Positions 5,340 through 5,834 of a DNA stretch of 5,834 nt are shown piece by piece. The DNA comes from an uncultured cyanobacterium. Lineage in GTDB: Bacteria > Cyanobacteriota > Cyanobacteriia > Pseudanabaenales > Pseudanabaenaceae. The number at the start of each line of letters is the position of its first letter. Position 1 is the first letter of the stretch. The notes beneath the pieces are model-generated. The model did no database searches, was not told the origin of the DNA, and was given only the letters and a program-made list of their open reading frames with translations. A program made the position numbers and the translations under genes. The stretch spans positions 1-5,834 of the forward strand of contig CAIJEA010000605.1 of assembly GCA_903819605.1 (NCBI GenBank), read 5' to 3'.

Positions 5340-5571
5340 ATTTATTAATGCAAAGTTTTGGGTGTAGTTGTGACGCTTTGGGATGGCTACACAGTGTTGA
5401 TTGCTTAGGCTGAGCCGATGGCAAGTAGGGGCTGAAGGAATAAACCGTCATGGATACACCAATTTGGGTGCAGGTATTGACAATCAAGTTAACCCAGCGA
5501 CGGGAAATCGCAATGTTAACTTTGTCATCATCATTGTTAGATTGTTTTTTGTTTGACATAATGGATAGCAT
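5338..5571 (-). CDS. Unrecognised small protein in its own transcription unit
   Basis: This 77-residue ORF belongs to no family I recognise. It starts at ATG 5571, or at a second ATG at 5559 giving 73 residues; neither has a clear ribosome binding site. The N-terminus is polar and acidic (SNKKQSNNDDD, 6-16). A more regular stretch follows (KVNIAISRRWVNLIVNTCTQ, 17-36), then a proline-, serine- and lysine-rich tail with Cys 34, 61, 74 and His 63, 70. No signal peptide or membrane segment is evident. The case for a real gene comes from context: a near-consensus promoter and palindrome lie about 80 bases upstream (5649-5678), and its stop abuts a strong terminator. The tail reads less like folded protein, so a shorter functional product or a non-coding RNA from the same promoter remains possible. 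Confidence 0.45.
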   Translation of the reverse strand: MLSIMSNKKQSNNDDDKVNIAISRRWVNLIVNTCTQIGVSMTVYSFSPYLPSAQPKQSTLCSHPKASQLHPKLCINK

Positions 5572-5608
5572 AATTTTTATTTTTTGGGCGTTGTAGCTTC
5601 GGCACAGC

Positions 5609-5627
5609 GCTTTTTTGTCTAAAAAGC
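5609..5627. repeat. Small hairpin in the leader of the minus-strand gene
   Basis: GCTTTTT (5609-5615) and AAAAAGC (5621-5627) form a perfect 7-bp stem with a 5-base loop. It lies within the predicted leader of the ORF at 5338-5571. The stem is mostly A-T and may be only weakly stable. Confidence 0.4.
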
Positions 5628-5648
5628 TCTTCTGTATCCTAAAATAAA

Positions 5649-5673
5649 AGTATATTCAATTATTGAATATACT
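5649..5673. promoter_or_regulatory. 25-bp palindrome overlapping a promoter, candidate operator
   Basis: AGTATATTCAAT (5649-5660) and its exact reverse complement ATTGAATATACT (5662-5673) flank a single T. It covers the -10 and the whole spacer of the minus-strand promoter and touches the -35, so a dimeric repressor bound here would occlude RNA polymerase. The shape (ATTC, seven bases, GAAT) loosely recalls operators of some ArsR-family regulators, but no specific regulator can be assigned. Confidence 0.7.
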
Positions 5674-5678
5674 GTCAA
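5649..5678 (-). promoter_or_regulatory. Strong sigma-70-type promoter on the minus strand
   Basis: TTGACA (5678-5673, full consensus) and TATACT (5654-5649, five of six) are separated by 18 bases. Transcription would begin near 5640, with a leader of about 70-80 bases to the ORF at 5338-5571. The palindrome also places TATACT on the plus strand (5668-5673), but no -35 accompanies it there, so direction is toward accC. Confidence 0.65.
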
Positions 5679-5834
5679 GTATAAACATTAGCGTTGTTTG
5701 CAAATGCATTGATGTAAGATACAGCTGTTTTTTAGATTAGTTGCTCTACATCATTTTTGTAAATGAAAATAAGCGGAATCCTTGCTACATAAGGCTTTTA
5801 TGTAATCATCAAAAGTCTACAAAACGCTTGTTGT
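5679..5834. other. AT-rich end of window, no gene seen
   Basis: No credible ORF is present. The only structure noted is an inverted repeat TACATAA (5786-5792) / TTATGTA (5798-5804) with a 5-base spacer, which may belong to the control region of a gene beyond the window edge. Confidence 0.5.

Noticed and set aside
1..5834. CRISPR array, tRNA, rRNA or insertion sequence
   Set aside because: No regularly spaced repeats, tRNA-like cloverleaf sequence, rRNA stretch or transposase reading frame was found by eye.

Overview
The window looks like cyanobacterial chromosome. Seven copies of the HIP1 octamer GCGATCGC lie in four of its genes. It also carries a cyanobacterial-type fused ThiE and a stand-alone accC. 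Intergenic DNA is AT-rich, and Shine-Dalgarno sequences are mostly weak or absent. A filamentous Pseudanabaena-like lineage is my guess from the style of the genes and palindromes; the sequence does not prove it.

Layout. A perfect 28-bp palindrome (9-36) precedes a gene for a two-domain thiamine enzyme (120-1178, +: ThiD2-like HMP-P kinase domain plus ThiE). A strong hairpin (1252-1288) separates it from a convergent TetR-family repressor gene (1312-1911, -). The repressor is divergent from a Coq4-family gene (best start 1958, end 2446, +). A 9-6-9 inverted repeat (1927-1950) in the 46-bp gap is the obvious operator for this pair. An 836-bp AT-rich gap (2447-3282) follows, with no large gene but several hairpins and one very short ORF behind a good ribosome binding site. 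Next come a small zinc-ribbon protein gene (3283-3540, +) and a 407-bp gap with a large hairpin (3594-3639). The biotin carboxylase gene accC (3948-5312, +) follows, ending in a symmetric terminator (5315-5339).

The last 500 bases hold a probable small transcription unit on the minus strand. It has a consensus-like promoter (TTGACA, 18-bp spacer, TATACT) overlain by a 25-bp near-perfect palindrome (5649-5673). It encodes an unrecognised 77-residue protein (5338-5571), whose stop codon abuts the accC terminator.

The thiamine and fatty-acid genes are housekeeping. The parts most likely to hold undescribed biology are the TetR/Coq4-like pair, in an organism that should make plastoquinone rather than ubiquinone, and the small minus-strand gene with its palindromic operator. 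No CRISPR array, tRNA, rRNA, transposase gene or complete insertion sequence was found.
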